Below, piece after piece: positions 51,058 to 59,027 of a stretch of DNA of 64,000 nucleotides. Positions within the stretch are counted from its first letter, which is position 1. Every line of letters begins with the position of its first letter. Both the position numbers and the translations under genes were made by a program. The notes below the pieces were generated by a model that saw only the letters and a list, made by a program, of their open reading frames with translations, was not told the DNA's origin and did no database searches. This stretch comes from WRMS01 sp038562165 (GTDB lineage: Bacteria; Bacillota; Peptococcia; DRI-13; UBA5745): NCBI GenBank assembly GCA_038562165.1, contig JBCFAO010000009.1:33082-97081 (forward strand). Direction: 5' to 3'.

Positions 51058-52218
51058 ATGTCAAGAGTTGCAAGTAGAATAGGATCAATGAAACAGCATC
51101 AAAAGATTACAGCAATTATGCTGGTCTTGCTGCTGTCTATGGTGATTTTGGCGGGTTGCTCAGGCAGTAACGCCCCCGCTTCCGGCACCAAGCCTCAAAG
51201 TTCGCCCCAGGGCGGCGAAGCATCACAGGATAGCAGCAAATCGCCAGAGGCGGCAGAACCAGTCAAGTTGAGAATGGCTGCGTGGAGTAATGCTGTGCCC
51301 CATCTTCTCTCGGTATTGGCCTCGGAAGCCGGATTTTATGCGGAGGAAGGCCTGAATGTGGAGCTTACCCCCAACAACTCTAATCCGGAGAATCTGACTG
51401 CGCTGGTCACCGATAAGCTGGATGCAACCTCTGCCGGTGCAACCGCTGTGCTGAACTACATAGATGAAGGCAATGATATTGTTATCATCGGCGGACAGAT
51501 GACGGAGGGCGCCGCGCTGTTTGCGCTTCCGGAACGTGCGGATGAGTTCAAGGAGCTGACACAGGAGGCTCTTCAGGGCAAAAGAATCGGTATTACCCGT
51601 CTGCAAAGCGGCGATATCGCGCTGAGAGTGTACTTGCAGGAACAGGGGATCGACCTTTCGACAATTGAATTTGTGGAGCTGGATTCCTGCCCTACCATTA
51701 TTGAAGCAATCAAGAATGGATCCGTTGACTTGGGCAGCGTATTTATGACCTTCCGACAGACTGCAGAGCAACAGGGGCTTGCCGTAGTCAAACATATTGA
51801 TGAGCTGTTCCCCGGCTTTCTGTGCTGCCGTCTTGTAACAACACAGGAAAAGCTGGATGCGGACCGGGCTACCTTTGTGAAGCTGGTGCGAGCCAATATT
51901 AAAGCATACCGCCTATATAAGACGGACGAGGCAAAAACCCTCGAGATTGCTAAAAAGTTCATTCTGGTTGACGATCAGATTATCCGCCAGCAAATTTATG
52001 ATTACGGTCACCTCGGCATCACACCCAATCCTGCGCTGAGCGACGTCAAGAAATTCTTCAAGGGCATGGTTGATGTAAAATACGCCAAGGGCAATGTGGC
52101 AATCGAAGACCACACGGATACCTCCCTGTTTAGGGATGCGCTGGACTCGCTGATTGCGGAAAATCCGGATGATACAGTGTATCTTGAACTGCGGGATATT
52201 TACGAAGCCACAAACTGA
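51058..52218 (+). CDS. ABC transporter substrate-binding lipoprotein (NMT1/SsuA type)
   Basis: 386 residues. The lipoprotein signal ends VILAGC (Cys34), with a Ser/Pro/Gly linker after it. The binding domain belongs to the NMT1/TauA/SsuA group (AWSNAVPHLLSVLASEAGFYAEEGLNVEL, DATSAGATAVLNYIDEGNDIVIIGG). Start ATG 51058 after GGAGGTAATTCAG. Family members bind sulfonates, thiamine precursors, pyrimidines and other small organic acids. The ligand here is unknown. A strong hairpin follows, probably to keep this protein in excess of the membrane parts. Confidence 0.9.
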   Translation: MSRVASRIGSMKQHQKITAIMLVLLLSMVILAGCSGSNAPASGTKPQSSPQGGEASQDSSKSPEAAEPVKLRMAAWSNAVPHLLSVLASEAGFYAEEGLNVELTPNNSNPENLTALVTDKLDATSAGATAVLNYIDEGNDIVIIGGQMTEGAALFALPERADEFKELTQEALQGKRIGITRLQSGDIALRVYLQEQGIDLSTIEFVELDSCPTIIEAIKNGSVDLGSVFMTFRQTAEQQGLAVVKHIDELFPGFLCCRLVTTQEKLDADRATFVKLVRANIKAYRLYKTDEAKTLEIAKKFILVDDQIIRQQIYDYGHLGITPNPALSDVKKFFKGMVDVKYAKGNVAIEDHTDTSLFRDALDSLIAENPDDTVYLELRDIYEATN

Positions 52219-52231
52219 TTTCCTGCAGTAA

Positions 52232-52279
52232 AAAGACAAATTGGAAGATCACGCTGTCGCAATCTTCCAATTTGTCTTT
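52232..52279 (+). terminator. Attenuator hairpin between binding protein and ATPase genes
   Basis: AAAGACAAATTGGAAGAT pairs perfectly with ATCTTCCAATTTGTCTTT (18 bp) around a 12-nt loop. The end of the second arm is T-rich. The same operon continues downstream without another promoter visible, so partial termination is likely. Confidence 0.75.
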
Positions 52280-52323
52280 CGGAAAATGGATTATGCAGCC
52301 AAAAGGTGGAGAGTGTCAAAGCA

Positions 52324-53124
52324 ATGAGTAAAATTGAAGTAATTGACGTCAGTCTGGATTATTTGGATAACGGAAAGCAATTCCAGGCGCTGGACGGACT
52401 CAGCTTTTCCGTGAAAGAGGGGGAGTTTGTGTCCCTGATCGGTTCAAGCGGCTGCGGAAAGAGCACCGCACTGGGCGTGCTTTCAGGTCTTAACCATCCC
52501 TCCGAAGGCAAAGTCCTGATTGACGGCAATCAAATAAAAAGCCCGGGTTCCGACCGGGGGGTTGTGTTCCAGCACTATTCCCTGTTCCCATGGATGACGG
52601 CACGACGCAATGTCATCTTGGGCATCAATCATGCAAGGGAGAAGATCCCTAAGCGGGAAGCGGAAAGTCTGGCTCAGGAATACCTAAATAAAGTGGGGCT
52701 GGAGGGCTTTGAAAATAAATATCCCTATCAGCTTTCGGGAGGTATGCAGCAGCGCGTAGCCATTGCGCGGACGCTTGCCATGCAGCCGGAAATCCTCCTA
52801 ATGGATGAGCCCTTTGGCGCGGTAGACGCAAAAAATAAAATGGTGCTTCAGGACTTGTTGCTGGATCTGCTGCAAAGGGATGAGCATGTAAAAACAATCG
52901 TATTTGTCACCCATGATGTGGACGAAGCGATTTTACTTTCAGACCGGATACTGTTCATGAGCAATAAACGCATAGAGCAGGAAATCACTGTCCCCTTTGG
53001 TCGTCCGCGCATGCGCAATGAAATTTTTGATACTGATGAATACCGCGAGCTGCGCCGCCGGATCATGTCTTTATTTTATCAAAATGTTGCCAATCAAATT
53101 GGGGGAATGGAGGTGTACCTGTGA
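52324..53124 (+). CDS. ABC transporter ATPase (SsuB/TauB type)
   Basis: 266 residues from ATG 52324. A GTG at 52306 overlaps the ribosome site AAAGGTGGAG and is unlikely. Walker A GSSGCGKST, Q-loop VVFQHYSLFPW, signature LSGGMQQR, Walker B ILLMDEPF, switch FVTHDVDEA. Typical of nitrate/sulfonate/taurine importers. Overlaps the permease start (GTGA). Confidence 0.93.
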   Translation: MSKIEVIDVSLDYLDNGKQFQALDGLSFSVKEGEFVSLIGSSGCGKSTALGVLSGLNHPSEGKVLIDGNQIKSPGSDRGVVFQHYSLFPWMTARRNVILGINHAREKIPKREAESLAQEYLNKVGLEGFENKYPYQLSGGMQQRVAIARTLAMQPEILLMDEPFGAVDAKNKMVLQDLLLDLLQRDEHVKTIVFVTHDVDEAILLSDRILFMSNKRIEQEITVPFGRPRMRNEIFDTDEYRELRRRIMSLFYQNVANQIGGMEVYL

Positions 53125-54008
53125 AAAAGCTCTATCGCCTTCTTCCCCATTTGTTGTTTCTTTCTCTTGTTGCCATGATACTGCTTCCCTCCAATGTGGC
53201 AGTGCCCAGCTATTGGGAGTTTTTGCTTGTGGTGACCGCTATTGAAGTTGTTCTGATTTTGAAACGCCACTCCTCTGCGGCAACCAACATCGGTATTATT
53301 GTTATGGCATTTCTTAATCTGTGGGAATATTACACCACCCGTGTGGACGGTGTTAATACCATGCTTTACCCCATCCCCCAGAAGGTATTTGCCCTTTATG
53401 TCACTGATTTTCAGCGGATTTCCATGGGAGTAGTGTCTTCCCTGCGTCTGCTGTTCCTGAGCTTTTTTTTGGCGCTTACATTGGGCATTGTGCTGGGCAT
53501 GCTGGTTGGTTGGTTTGAGAATGCGCGCAAGGCGCTGTTCCCCATTGCCAAGGTGCTCAGTCCCATTCCGCCCATCATCTATTCACCCTATGCGGTGGCG
53601 CTCCTTCCAAGCTTTCGCAGTGCATCCATCTTTGTTATTTTCAGCAGCATCTTCTGGAGTGTCTTCATGAATATGATCCTGAGTGTATCAAGTGTGGACA
53701 AAAAAATTATGGATTCCGCACGCACGCTAAACATCAAAACTATTGGCATGTTTGCCTATGTGCTGCTCCCCAACAGCTTGCCCATGCTGTTCAACAGCTT
53801 GACCGTGTCGGTATCCACCTCGTTTATGGTGCTTACCGCTGCGGAAATGATTGGCGCAACCTCGGGGCTTGGCTGGTATGTCAAATATTATTCGGATTTT
53901 GCAGACTACACCCGTGTTGTAGCGGGCATTATTGTGATCGGCTTTGTGGTTACGATGCTCAATGTGCTCATTCGTTTGCTGCGCAACGCGTTGATTAAGT
54001 GGCGCTAA
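53121..54008 (+). CDS. ABC transporter permease (SsuC/TauC type)
   Basis: 295 residues from GTG 53121 with about seven hydrophobic segments, one or two more than the usual six. The coupling-helix region reads SARTLNIKTIGMFAYVLLPNSLPMLFNSL, matching the EAA loop of the family. It completes an importer with the two genes before it. Confidence 0.9.
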   Translation: MKKLYRLLPHLLFLSLVAMILLPSNVAVPSYWEFLLVVTAIEVVLILKRHSSAATNIGIIVMAFLNLWEYYTTRVDGVNTMLYPIPQKVFALYVTDFQRISMGVVSSLRLLFLSFFLALTLGIVLGMLVGWFENARKALFPIAKVLSPIPPIIYSPYAVALLPSFRSASIFVIFSSIFWSVFMNMILSVSSVDKKIMDSARTLNIKTIGMFAYVLLPNSLPMLFNSLTVSVSTSFMVLTAAEMIGATSGLGWYVKYYSDFADYTRVVAGIIVIGFVVTMLNVLIRLLRNALIKWR

Positions 54009-54041
54009 GCGCCCAATTTACTTCAAGGAGGGTTTTCTATT

Positions 54042-54845
54042 ATGAGCGGTACGTTGGGATTCCTGGGCTTTGGCAATATGGGAAAGGCCATAGCCCAGGG
54101 ACTGGTTAAGGCAGGCGCCCTGAAGGCCTCCAGCCTTGTAGTTTACGATATAGCACAGCCCGCTGTGCAGTCTGCCAAAGAGCTGGGTGCGGTGATTGCG
54201 GACAGTGAACAGGCGTTATGCGAGGGCGCGGATTATATCCTTTTGGCAGTTAAGCCGAATGTTGCCCAAGGGGCGCTGAAAGCCACGGGAGGCGCTGCTT
54301 CGGGCAAGGCGCTGCTGTCAATTGTTGCGGGCGTAGATCATAAATCGTTGTTGGAATGGGCAGGAACGCCGGTGCGCATTTTGCGCATTATGCCCAATAC
54401 ACCCGCTCTGGTAAGCGCGGGAGTGTTCGGCTTTTCATTGGACACCACACTGACCCAGGCGGAACAGGAAACGGTTGTACGATGGTTTTCCGAAATCGGG
54501 CTGGTGGAATGGGTCGGCGAGGAACTGATGGATGCGGTAACCGGTCTTTCGGGGGGCGCTCCCGCCTATGTTGCAATGTTTGTAGAGGCCTTGGCGGACG
54601 GCGGTGTTCAGCAGGGGCTGAAACGCGAGGCTGCATACCGGCTTGCGGCGCAGACCGTGCTGGGAACCGCCAAGCTTATTCTGGACACCGGGATGCATCC
54701 CGCTGCGGTTAAGGACGCAGTGTGCTTCCCGGGAGGCACCACCATTGAGGGGATTCTGGCGCTGGAACGCAACGGAATGCGGGCTGCGGTGGCGGATGCC
54801 GTGGTGAGCAGCTCAGAGAAATCCAAACGCTTAAACAAGCATTGA
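54042..54845 (+). CDS. Pyrroline-5-carboxylate reductase family protein (ProC-like)
   Basis: 267 residues, the normal ProC length. Rossmann motif LGFLGFGNMGKAIAQGLVKAG, LLAVKPNVAQGAL, RIMPNTPALVSAG, GLSGGAPAYVAMFVEALADGGV and DAVCFPGGTTIEGI. ProC enzymes reduce cyclic imine amino acids such as pyrroline-5-carboxylate with NAD(P)H. Here it is in an importer operon directly ahead of a second, fused ProC-like gene, so a catabolic or specialised imine reductase is more likely than the housekeeping proline step. AAGGAGGG site upstream. Confidence 0.92.
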   Translation: MSGTLGFLGFGNMGKAIAQGLVKAGALKASSLVVYDIAQPAVQSAKELGAVIADSEQALCEGADYILLAVKPNVAQGALKATGGAASGKALLSIVAGVDHKSLLEWAGTPVRILRIMPNTPALVSAGVFGFSLDTTLTQAEQETVVRWFSEIGLVEWVGEELMDAVTGLSGGAPAYVAMFVEALADGGVQQGLKREAAYRLAAQTVLGTAKLILDTGMHPAAVKDAVCFPGGTTIEGILALERNGMRAAVADAVVSSSEKSKRLNKH

Positions 54846-54870
54846 TACAATGGACAAGGAGAGGTTAATT

Positions 54871-56673
54871 ATGAGCAAAAACGCACAGGCGCCAAGGATT
54901 GTGATTATTGGGCTGGGGTATATCGCAGAATATGTACTGCCTGGCTATCAGGCTCTGCTGGGGGATCAGACCGCCACCCATGTGATCGGCGTCACGTTAG
55001 ACGAGTCGGATATTGAGCGCAAGCGCAGAAAGTTAGGCTTTCCGGTGTATCTGGGAGACAATGCCGGGGCTTTGCGGGATGGCAAGCCGGATATTATTAT
55101 TTTTGCGCCGCCGCCCACGGCAGTCCCCGCTTTAATGGAAGATATCCTGCTGCCGTATTTTCAGGAACTGCGGCAAGCGGGGCAATCACTGCCTGATATT
55201 TATGCGTTTCCACCCACCCCATCGGGCAGCGCATACCAGAAAATGCTGGGAGACGATATCAATGTGGTTAACATCATTCCCAATATGTTTCGCACAGCAG
55301 GCGGTGTGGATATTTCCCGGGCAGGATTTACGCTGCTGTCCTTTCCCGAGGGTGGACAGTGGAGCGGTGAAAGCTTTGCCCGTCTCTCGGATTTTTTTGC
55401 GCCATTCGGCATATTGAATATCCAACAGCCTGCCCTATTACTGGAAAACCTTGCGGGAGTCATCGCAAGTTATGTGATACCGGATACCATCTTTGCCATT
55501 GCCGATATTCTCTTTGGCGGCGATGAAGGGGCTGTTCATCACTTAGCTTGCATACTATACGGACTTCAGCAAGGGGATCCCGTTGTGCCAAAAGAAGGCA
55601 CAGAACAAAAGTTAAGGCAGATGCTGGATTCAGTCCGGCGGGGCATTTTTGACGGAACGGTGCGGGCCCTGGCTGAAAAAGGGGTGCCCCTGGAAGAAGC
55701 AAGGGCCAATCAGGCGGCAACCATTTCACAGCAGTTCCGGGTAACGGCTTTGGAAACCAGGCGAACTATTTTGTATAATACCCGTAAGCATGCTACCAAA
55801 GGCGGCATAACCGAACGCGGGGAAATTTTTCTGACCCAGAAAATTAAACCGCAGCTCTCCCTGTTCTTTGGGGCTATCAATGACACTGATCCTGCACAGG
55901 TATACCGTACGCTGGAAGCCTTGTATCATGATCTGACCCAGGATGTGGCGGAGCATGGCGGCCGTCTGGCGCAGCATTCGGAAAAACGGGATAATGGTTT
56001 GGAACAGCATGCGGTAATGCTGGGGCTCCTTGCTAAATATGCAATTGCCTATGCCGGGGATGAGGGACGTGATGCTTTTGTAGCAGGGGTAAAGCGTCTG
56101 GGTGAGGAACGGGGAACGCGAATGGCGGCCCGGGCGATTCTGCGCGGCGACCGGCTGGATTTTATCAACAGCCAGGCCTATGGGGAATGGCGCGCAGCAC
56201 CTGGAGAAATGGAATTTGCCACCTTTTCCACACCGGCCACAGCCGTCTCCCTTTCTCCAAAATGTGCCTGGAACGACTACTGGAGAAAGCACGGTCTGCT
56301 GGAATACGGCAAGTATTTCTGCACCTGTATTGATGCGTCTGTGATTCGAGGCTTTAATTCTTCATTTGATTGTGAGGTGATTTCCAACCTCACTTGGGGG
56401 GCGGACTCCTGCAAATTTGACTGGAAGGTAAAGCTGACGCCGGAGGAGGAAGCGCAGATCGAACGAAAAAAAGCAGAGCTTGGTAAAAGCTGTGTGCGCG
56501 AGTTTAATTATCACATCGGGCACGTAGTACACAGCGTTGGCGGCGAGATCATCTATTTGCTGGGCGCGGACGGAAAAGATGCCGTAGATGCGGCGGTCTT
56601 TGAATTCACCTGCATTTTTGGACGAGAATATGTCGCCGCATTTGAAAATATCTATCCCGGAGATATGCTCTGA
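54871..56673 (+). CDS. Fusion of a ProC-like dehydrogenase and an aminothiazoline-carboxylate hydrolase-like domain
   Basis: 600 residues from ATG 54871, which follows AAGGAGAGGTTAATT. The frame from 54850 contains that site. Residues 1-320 follow the ProC plan: GLGYIAEYVLPG (14-25), IIIFAPPPTAVPAL, NIIPNMFRTAGGVD for the IMPNTP region, and KHATKGGITERG (307-318) for the PGGTT region. Residues about 380-585 resemble L-2-amino-thiazoline-4-carboxylate hydrolase family domains (YAGDEGRDAFVAGVKRLGEE, YGEW, YFCTCIDASVIRGFN, with several Cys). This two-part arrangement is not one I know. The upstream reductase, importer and M20 enzyme suggest a shared route for a cyclic-imine or thiazoline amino acid. 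Confidence 0.7.
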   Translation: MSKNAQAPRIVIIGLGYIAEYVLPGYQALLGDQTATHVIGVTLDESDIERKRRKLGFPVYLGDNAGALRDGKPDIIIFAPPPTAVPALMEDILLPYFQELRQAGQSLPDIYAFPPTPSGSAYQKMLGDDINVVNIIPNMFRTAGGVDISRAGFTLLSFPEGGQWSGESFARLSDFFAPFGILNIQQPALLLENLAGVIASYVIPDTIFAIADILFGGDEGAVHHLACILYGLQQGDPVVPKEGTEQKLRQMLDSVRRGIFDGTVRALAEKGVPLEEARANQAATISQQFRVTALETRRTILYNTRKHATKGGITERGEIFLTQKIKPQLSLFFGAINDTDPAQVYRTLEALYHDLTQDVAEHGGRLAQHSEKRDNGLEQHAVMLGLLAKYAIAYAGDEGRDAFVAGVKRLGEERGTRMAARAILRGDRLDFINSQAYGEWRAAPGEMEFATFSTPATAVSLSPKCAWNDYWRKHGLLEYGKYFCTCIDASVIRGFNSSFDCEVISNLTWGADSCKFDWKVKLTPEEEAQIERKKAELGKSCVREFNYHIGHVVHSVGGEIIYLLGADGKDAVDAAVFEFTCIFGREYVAAFENIYPGDML

Positions 56674-56816
56674 ATAACGGTAATGATAACCCGTGTTCCC
56701 ATAACTTACCGTAAGAAAGAAATTGAAAATTATGATATAATTACACCATTCAGTTCTATTCGGGGTTTTTGTAATAATTGAGCATGAAGACATGAACCTA
56801 AAAGAGGTGTGCCGTC

Positions 56817-57614
56817 ATGACAAAGTCGAAAAAGAAATTATTGAAAAAGAAATTATGGCTGCTGATCGGCGGGATAGCTGCCTTGTGTTTTTTTGCGGCA
56901 ATGTGGCCCAGAGATTTTAGCCATCAACTCCAGGGGGATATCATGATTATTTATCCCCAGCGTTATGGAGCGGCGGCGGAGACGTTTTTAATCCAGGGCC
57001 AGGCCTGGCTGGAAGAAATGCAGGGCTGGCTTTCTGCGGACACAAATGAAGAGGCGCCCAAAGGCGCCAATTCGCCGGTGCGGATTTTTTTGGGCGGGCC
57101 GCAATTGCCGGGATCTATTTTTAACAGTACCCAGCGGCGTACGGCCGGTTATTATTGGCTGGGCAATGTGGTTATTTTGGATGTGGAGGGGGAGAATCCT
57201 CCCCTCAGCCACGAACTGGGCCATTGGGTGATAGACCGGGCTTCCGGCGGCCGGGCCCCCCGTTGGTTTTCGGAAGGTTTTGCCCAATACGCAGAATATA
57301 GGCTGACGGGCTATGCCTTGCCTGTGCCGGCAGGGGAAGATTTGGTAATGCCGATGAAAGAAATTGATGAAGGTGTACAGGTTCCCCATTTATCCGGTTT
57401 GGATTCCATGTTTGACCGTCATGCTACCCAGCTTTGCGCTTACCATATGTCTTATGCTGCTTTTGAGCAAATGCTGGCAGATTGGGATTGGCAGGGGATC
57501 GTTAGTATTCTTGAGCTGCAAGAGCAGGGAAAGGGTTGGGATCAGGCTTTCCAGGAAGCTACAGGAATGCCCTTTTCCTTTTGGCAGGAAAAGTTTTTTT
57601 ATTCCTATCAATAG
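56817..57614 (+). CDS. Membrane-anchored gluzincin peptidase (peptidase MA-like)
   Basis: 265 residues. Basic start and one transmembrane segment (about 12-30), then an external peptidase domain with zinc motif HELGH (132-136) and the downstream Glu153 in WFSEGFAQY, as in M1/MA-like gluzincins. AGAGGTG site. Possibly works at the cell surface. The substrate is unknown. The only neighbours on the strand are housekeeping-like genes. Confidence 0.82.
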   Translation: MTKSKKKLLKKKLWLLIGGIAALCFFAAMWPRDFSHQLQGDIMIIYPQRYGAAAETFLIQGQAWLEEMQGWLSADTNEEAPKGANSPVRIFLGGPQLPGSIFNSTQRRTAGYYWLGNVVILDVEGENPPLSHELGHWVIDRASGGRAPRWFSEGFAQYAEYRLTGYALPVPAGEDLVMPMKEIDEGVQVPHLSGLDSMFDRHATQLCAYHMSYAAFEQMLADWDWQGIVSILELQEQGKGWDQAFQEATGMPFSFWQEKFFYSYQ

Positions 57615-57672
57615 ATGGGCTTCCCTTTTCGGCTCAAATCCTCTACAATAAAAGGATGGAGGCCGATAACTT

Positions 57673-58446
57673 ATGGATTATTGCAGTTTGATGAGTGGGA
57701 GCTGGGGCAATTGCCACTTTGTCAGGGCCGGTGAAACCAGTCTTTTGATTGATGCCGGTCAATCAGGAAAACGGATTTTGACTAACATGGCCATGGCCGG
57801 CTGCGGTGATGGCTCTTCGTTGTCGGCAATTTTAGTTACCCATGCCCATCGGGATCATATTGCCGGCGTAGGCGTCTTGGCCCGGCGGCTGAAGCTGCCT
57901 GTTTACGCTACGGAGGGCACCTGGTTTGAAATGGGGGCTATTGCTGAGGAGATTCCTCAGGAGTATAAACATATTATTGATCCCTCGGAAAAATGGCGTA
58001 TCGGTTCAATTGACTTAGAAGCTTTCCCTACTTCCCACGATGCCTTGGAATCCGTGGGCTATGTGCTTCGGCAAGATGATAAGGGCATTGGTATCGCCAC
58101 GGATTGCGGTGTTTTTACCAACCGGATGGAGCGGATATTGCAGGATCTGCCCCTTCTGGTACTGGAAGCTAATCACGACGTGGAGATGCTGCGCAAAGGC
58201 CGCTATCCTTTTTATTTAAAGAAGCGGATAGCCGGCATTGACGGCCATTTATCCAATGAAGATGCCGCTGCCGGCTTGCTGAAAATTCTGGGCCAGAAGA
58301 CAAAGCAAGTAGTGCTGGCTCATTTGAGTCAGGAAAACAATACGCCGGAAAAGGCATTAAAAGCCGTAAGCGAAATGCTTCTGGGCAAAGGGCTGATGTT
58401 ATCGGTGGCTCCCCGTTGCACACCGGGAGAGTGTATAAGCATCTAA
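57673..58446 (+). CDS. MBL-fold hydrolase, YycJ/WalJ type
   Basis: 257 residues. Metallo-beta-lactamase motif THAHRDH (His57, His59, Asp61, His62), ATDCGVFT and VLAHLSQENNTPEKA near the end. YycJ family members are linked to cell-wall/DNA-repair coordination in Firmicutes and often precede rlmH, as here (58466). GGATGGAGG precedes the ATG. Confidence 0.9.
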   Translation: MDYCSLMSGSWGNCHFVRAGETSLLIDAGQSGKRILTNMAMAGCGDGSSLSAILVTHAHRDHIAGVGVLARRLKLPVYATEGTWFEMGAIAEEIPQEYKHIIDPSEKWRIGSIDLEAFPTSHDALESVGYVLRQDDKGIGIATDCGVFTNRMERILQDLPLLVLEANHDVEMLRKGRYPFYLKKRIAGIDGHLSNEDAAAGLLKILGQKTKQVVLAHLSQENNTPEKALKAVSEMLLGKGLMLSVAPRCTPGECISI

Positions 58447-58465
58447 GAAAACGGAGGAATTGGCA

Positions 58466-58945
58466 GTGAAGCTGGCGGTTATAGCCGTGGGCACTCTTAA
58501 AGAGAAGTATTACCGGGAAGCCTGCGCCGAATATCTTAAAAGAATGACGGTCATGCGGCCGGTGGAGATCGCTGAGATTGCCGAGGAACCCTTAAAGGCT
58601 GAGGCTGTGCCGGCTTTGATCGAGCAGACCCTGAGCCGGGAAGGCCAGCGTATATTGAGCCGGATTCGGTCTGATGATTTAGTGGTGGCCCTGTCACCGG
58701 TTGGCAAGACCATGGATTCTCCCGCCTTTTCCCAGGCTATTGATCCTGCCTCCAGCCCCGAAAGCAAACGTATGGTTTTTGTTATAGGAAGCTCTCACGG
58801 CCTGTCTCCTGAGGTCTATGCCAGAAGCCGTTGGCAGCTTAGCTTTGGGCCTATGACCTTTCCCCATCAATTAGCCCGGGTGATGCTGCTGGAGCAGCTT
58901 TACCGGGGCCAGATGATTGCCCAGGGCCGGCTCTACCACAAATAA
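58466..58945 (+). CDS. rlmH: 23S rRNA pseudouridine-1915 N3-methyltransferase RlmH
   Basis: 159 residues from GTG 58466, eight bases after GGAGG. The TTG at 58460 is too close to that site. SPOUT-fold signatures: MKLAVIAVGTLKEKYYREACAEYLKRM, FVIGSSHGLSPEV (SAM knot) and MTFPHQLARVMLLEQLYRGQMIAQGRLYHK at the C terminus. Exact RlmH length. Modifies helix 69 of 23S rRNA on the 70S ribosome. Confidence 0.96.
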   Translation: MKLAVIAVGTLKEKYYREACAEYLKRMTVMRPVEIAEIAEEPLKAEAVPALIEQTLSREGQRILSRIRSDDLVVALSPVGKTMDSPAFSQAIDPASSPESKRMVFVIGSSHGLSPEVYARSRWQLSFGPMTFPHQLARVMLLEQLYRGQMIAQGRLYHK

Positions 58946-59027
58946 GCCGGTCATCTCCCGCCTGGATCCTTATTTTATAGGCGAGGTAAGCCAAGACGAG
59001 GGATTAAAACAAAAGGGGTGGTTTTTA

